From the NCBI RefSeq assembly GCF_022811925.1, contig NZ_CP065511.1, positions 1,481,501 to 1,545,500 of the forward strand: a stretch of DNA of 64,000 bases. The letters run 5' to 3'. Positions 62,556-64,000 of this stretch are shown one piece after another. Both the position numbers and the translations under genes were made by a program. Numbering within the stretch: position 1 is the stretch's first letter; the number at the start of each line of letters is the position of its first letter. This DNA is from Cytobacillus oceanisediminis (GTDB lineage: Bacteria; Bacillota; Bacilli; Bacillales; Cytobacillaceae). The notes under the pieces are model-generated. The model was not told the DNA's origin. It saw only the letters and a program-made list of their open reading frames with translations, and did not search any database.

Positions 62556-63602
62556 ATGACAAACTCATTTAATGATACATTTCTGAAGGCAGCAAGGGGG
62601 GAACAGACAGATTATGTTCCTGTTTGGTATATGCGCCAGGCTGGCCGCTCGCAGCCGGAATATAGAGCGATAAAAGAAAAATACTCCCTATTCGAAATTA
62701 CACACCAGCCTGAGCTTTGTGCTTATGTTACAAGGCTGCCGGTAGAGCAATATAACAATGATGCTGCCATTCTTTATAAAGATATTATGTCACCGCTTCC
62801 TGCCATTGGGGTTGATGTGGAAATTAAATCAGGTATCGGCCCTGTTATTTCAAATCCAATCCGTTCCATAGCAGATGTAGAGAAGCTTGGGGAAATAAAT
62901 CCGGAAGAGGACGTTCCATATGTACTGGATACTATTAAGCTTCTTACTCAAGAGCAGTTGACTGTGCCTCTAATCGGTTTTGCAGGGGCTCCATTTACTC
63001 TTGCCAGTTATATGATTGAAGGCGGACCATCAAAGAATTACAACAAAACGAAAGCATTCATGTATGCAGAACCTAAAGCCTGGTTTGCTTTAATGGATAA
63101 GCTTGGGGAAATGACTATTACATATGTGAAATCCCAGGTCAAAGCAGGTGCAAAAGCCATCCAGATTTTCGATTCATGGGTTGGCGCCTTAAATGTGGAG
63201 GATTACCGCTATTTTATTAAGCCTGTAATGAATCGTATTTTCTCTGCCTTAAAAGAAGAGAATGTCCCGCTGATCATGTTCGGTGTAGGCGCAAGCCACC
63301 TGGCATTGGAGTGGGACGATCTGCCGCTTGATGTAGTTGGGCTGGATTGGAGACTTCCGATTCAGGAAGCAAGGGCAAAAGGCATCTCCAAAACAGTTCA
63401 GGGCAATCTTGATCCGGCTATTCTCCTTGCACCATGGGAGGTTATAGAGGAAAAGGCAAAAGCAATTCTCGATCAGGGAATGGCCCAGCCGGGTTATATA
63501 TTCAATCTTGGGCATGGTGTTTTCCCGGAGGTTAATCCGGACACCTTAAGAAAATTAACAACTTTTATTCATGAATACTCTGCTTCAAAATTAAGCAAGT
63601 AG
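62556..63602 (+). CDS. hemE: Uroporphyrinogen decarboxylase
   Basis: This 348-residue protein has the signature [16 protein letters not shown] (~22-37) and [14 protein letters not shown] (~144). It converts uroporphyrinogen III to coproporphyrinogen III in heme synthesis. The SD AAAGGTGG is 11 bases upstream of ATG 62556. A 120-base gap leads to hemH. Confidence 0.97.
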   Translation: MTNSFNDTFLKAARGEQTDYVPVWYMRQAGRSQPEYRAIKEKYSLFEITHQPELCAYVTRLPVEQYNNDAAILYKDIMSPLPAIGVDVEIKSGIGPVISNPIRSIADVEKLGEINPEEDVPYVLDTIKLLTQEQLTVPLIGFAGAPFTLASYMIEGGPSKNYNKTKAFMYAEPKAWFALMDKLGEMTITYVKSQVKAGAKAIQIFDSWVGALNVEDYRYFIKPVMNRIFSALKEENVPLIMFGVGASHLALEWDDLPLDVVGLDWRLPIQEARAKGISKTVQGNLDPAILLAPWEVIEEKAKAILDQGMAQPGYIFNLGHGVFPEVNPDTLRKLTTFIHEYSASKLSK

Positions 63603-63725
63603 CCTCCGGTTTGCTTTATGCGATAGCAGGCTGCATTTGCATATTGCTATGAGCATTTGTTTTGTAATCGATTTGTTTTTTGGCACAATAAAAACTGGAG
63701 ACAGAAAGAATTTGAGGTGGATGAC

Positions 63726-64000
63726 ATGGGTAAAAAGACAATGGGTTTACTTGTAATGGCTTATGGAACTCCCTATAAGGAAGAAGACATTGAGCGTTAC
63801 TATACACATATCCGCAGGGGAAGAAAGCCTTCTGAGGAAATGCTTGAAGATTTAAGAAGCAGATATGAAGCGATTGGCGGAATATCACCGCTTGCAGAAA
63901 TTACTAAAGATCAGGCTGAAAAACTTGAACTGCATTTAAATGAAATTCAGGACGATTATGAATTCAAAATGTATTTAGGGTTAAAGCATATTGAGCCTTT
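63726..64000 (+). CDS. hemH: Ferrochelatase, 5' part (cut by window end)
   Basis: The frame runs open to base 64000. Its first ~91 residues begin [23 protein letters not shown] and include [18 protein letters not shown], typical of HemH/CpfC (coproporphyrin ferrochelatase in Firmicutes). The SD GAGGTGG precedes the ATG. Metal-binding residues lie beyond the window. Confidence 0.94.
   Translation, partial: MGKKTMGLLVMAYGTPYKEEDIERYYTHIRRGRKPSEEMLEDLRSRYEAIGGISPLAEITKDQAEKLELHLNEIQDDYEFKMYLGLKHIEP

Noticed and set aside
63616..63888. 90-codon minus-strand frame at the hemE-hemH junction
   Set aside because: Antisense to hemH, no SD, no recognisable motif.

Overview
The window is an ordinary low-GC Gram-positive chromosome segment from an endospore former of the family Bacillaceae. 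Evidence is strong Shine-Dalgarno (SD) sites with many TTG starts, two alpha/beta-type SASP genes, YheC/YheD, YhaL and YjcZ sporulation genes, and long synteny with the Bacillus subtilis 168 stretch from yheH/yheI to hemE/hemH. The departures from B. subtilis gene order suggest a Cytobacillus/Mesobacillus-like relative, but species cannot be read from this alone. No tRNA, rRNA, CRISPR array, prophage or intact insertion sequence was seen.

Layout. 1-6.9 kb: the 3' part of a class A penicillin-binding protein, a methyltransferase, an HPr-like protein, an MFS exporter, a SigY-type ECF sigma operon with its own ECF promoter, and an alpha/beta hydrolase. 6.9-11.2 kb: a BmrCD-type heterodimeric ABC exporter behind a leader peptide and transcription attenuator. 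11.4-17.4 kb: fumarase, SASP, zinc-ribbon protein, MsmX-type sugar ATPase with a PucR/CdaR-type regulator, a CstR-like repressor, and yheE. 17.4-24.9 kb: four consecutive YheC/YheD ATP-grasp genes, yheB, yheA and a GmhB-like phosphatase. 25-29.3 kb: a second SASP and the thiamine-precursor ECF transporter ykoFEDC behind a TPP riboswitch. 29.5-37.5 kb: yhaX, hemZ, acyl-CoA ligase, yhaR, yhzD, yhaQP. 37.5-45.3 kb: LysE-type exporter, the yhaO-yhaN nuclease pair, a CidA/CidB-type membrane pair with two palindromic sites upstream, yhaM and yhaL. 45.3-52 kb: prsA, two YjcZ-type micropeptides, a DUF3267-type membrane protein, scoC, yhaH, trpP (with a TRAP-type triplet array), serC and hit. 52-55.4 kb: an unusual three-unit repeat between hit and ecsA, then ecsABC. 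55.4-64 kb: yhaA, a PAP2 phosphatase, yhfA, liaFSR, hmoB, hemE and the start of hemH.

How it works together. The window mixes envelope stress and secretion (PBP, LiaFSR, PrsA, EcsABC, BmrCD, SigY), sporulation (SASPs, YheC/D, YhaL, YjcZ, ScoC), heme synthesis and turnover (HemZ, HemE, HemH, HmoB), nucleic-acid processing (YhaM/N/O) and nutrient import (YkoFEDC, TrpP, MsmX). Regulation visible in the DNA covers several mechanisms: leader-peptide attenuation (bmr), TPP riboswitch (yko), TRAP-type RNA binding (trpP), an ECF promoter (sigY), possible CcpA sites and tandem inverted repeats (cidAB).

The least explained element is the repeat array at about 52.2-52.6 kb. It has a candidate promoter and terminator on the minus strand, so it may be a roughly 440-nt transcript carrying three SD-plus-micro-ORF units, or a repeated regulatory RNA.
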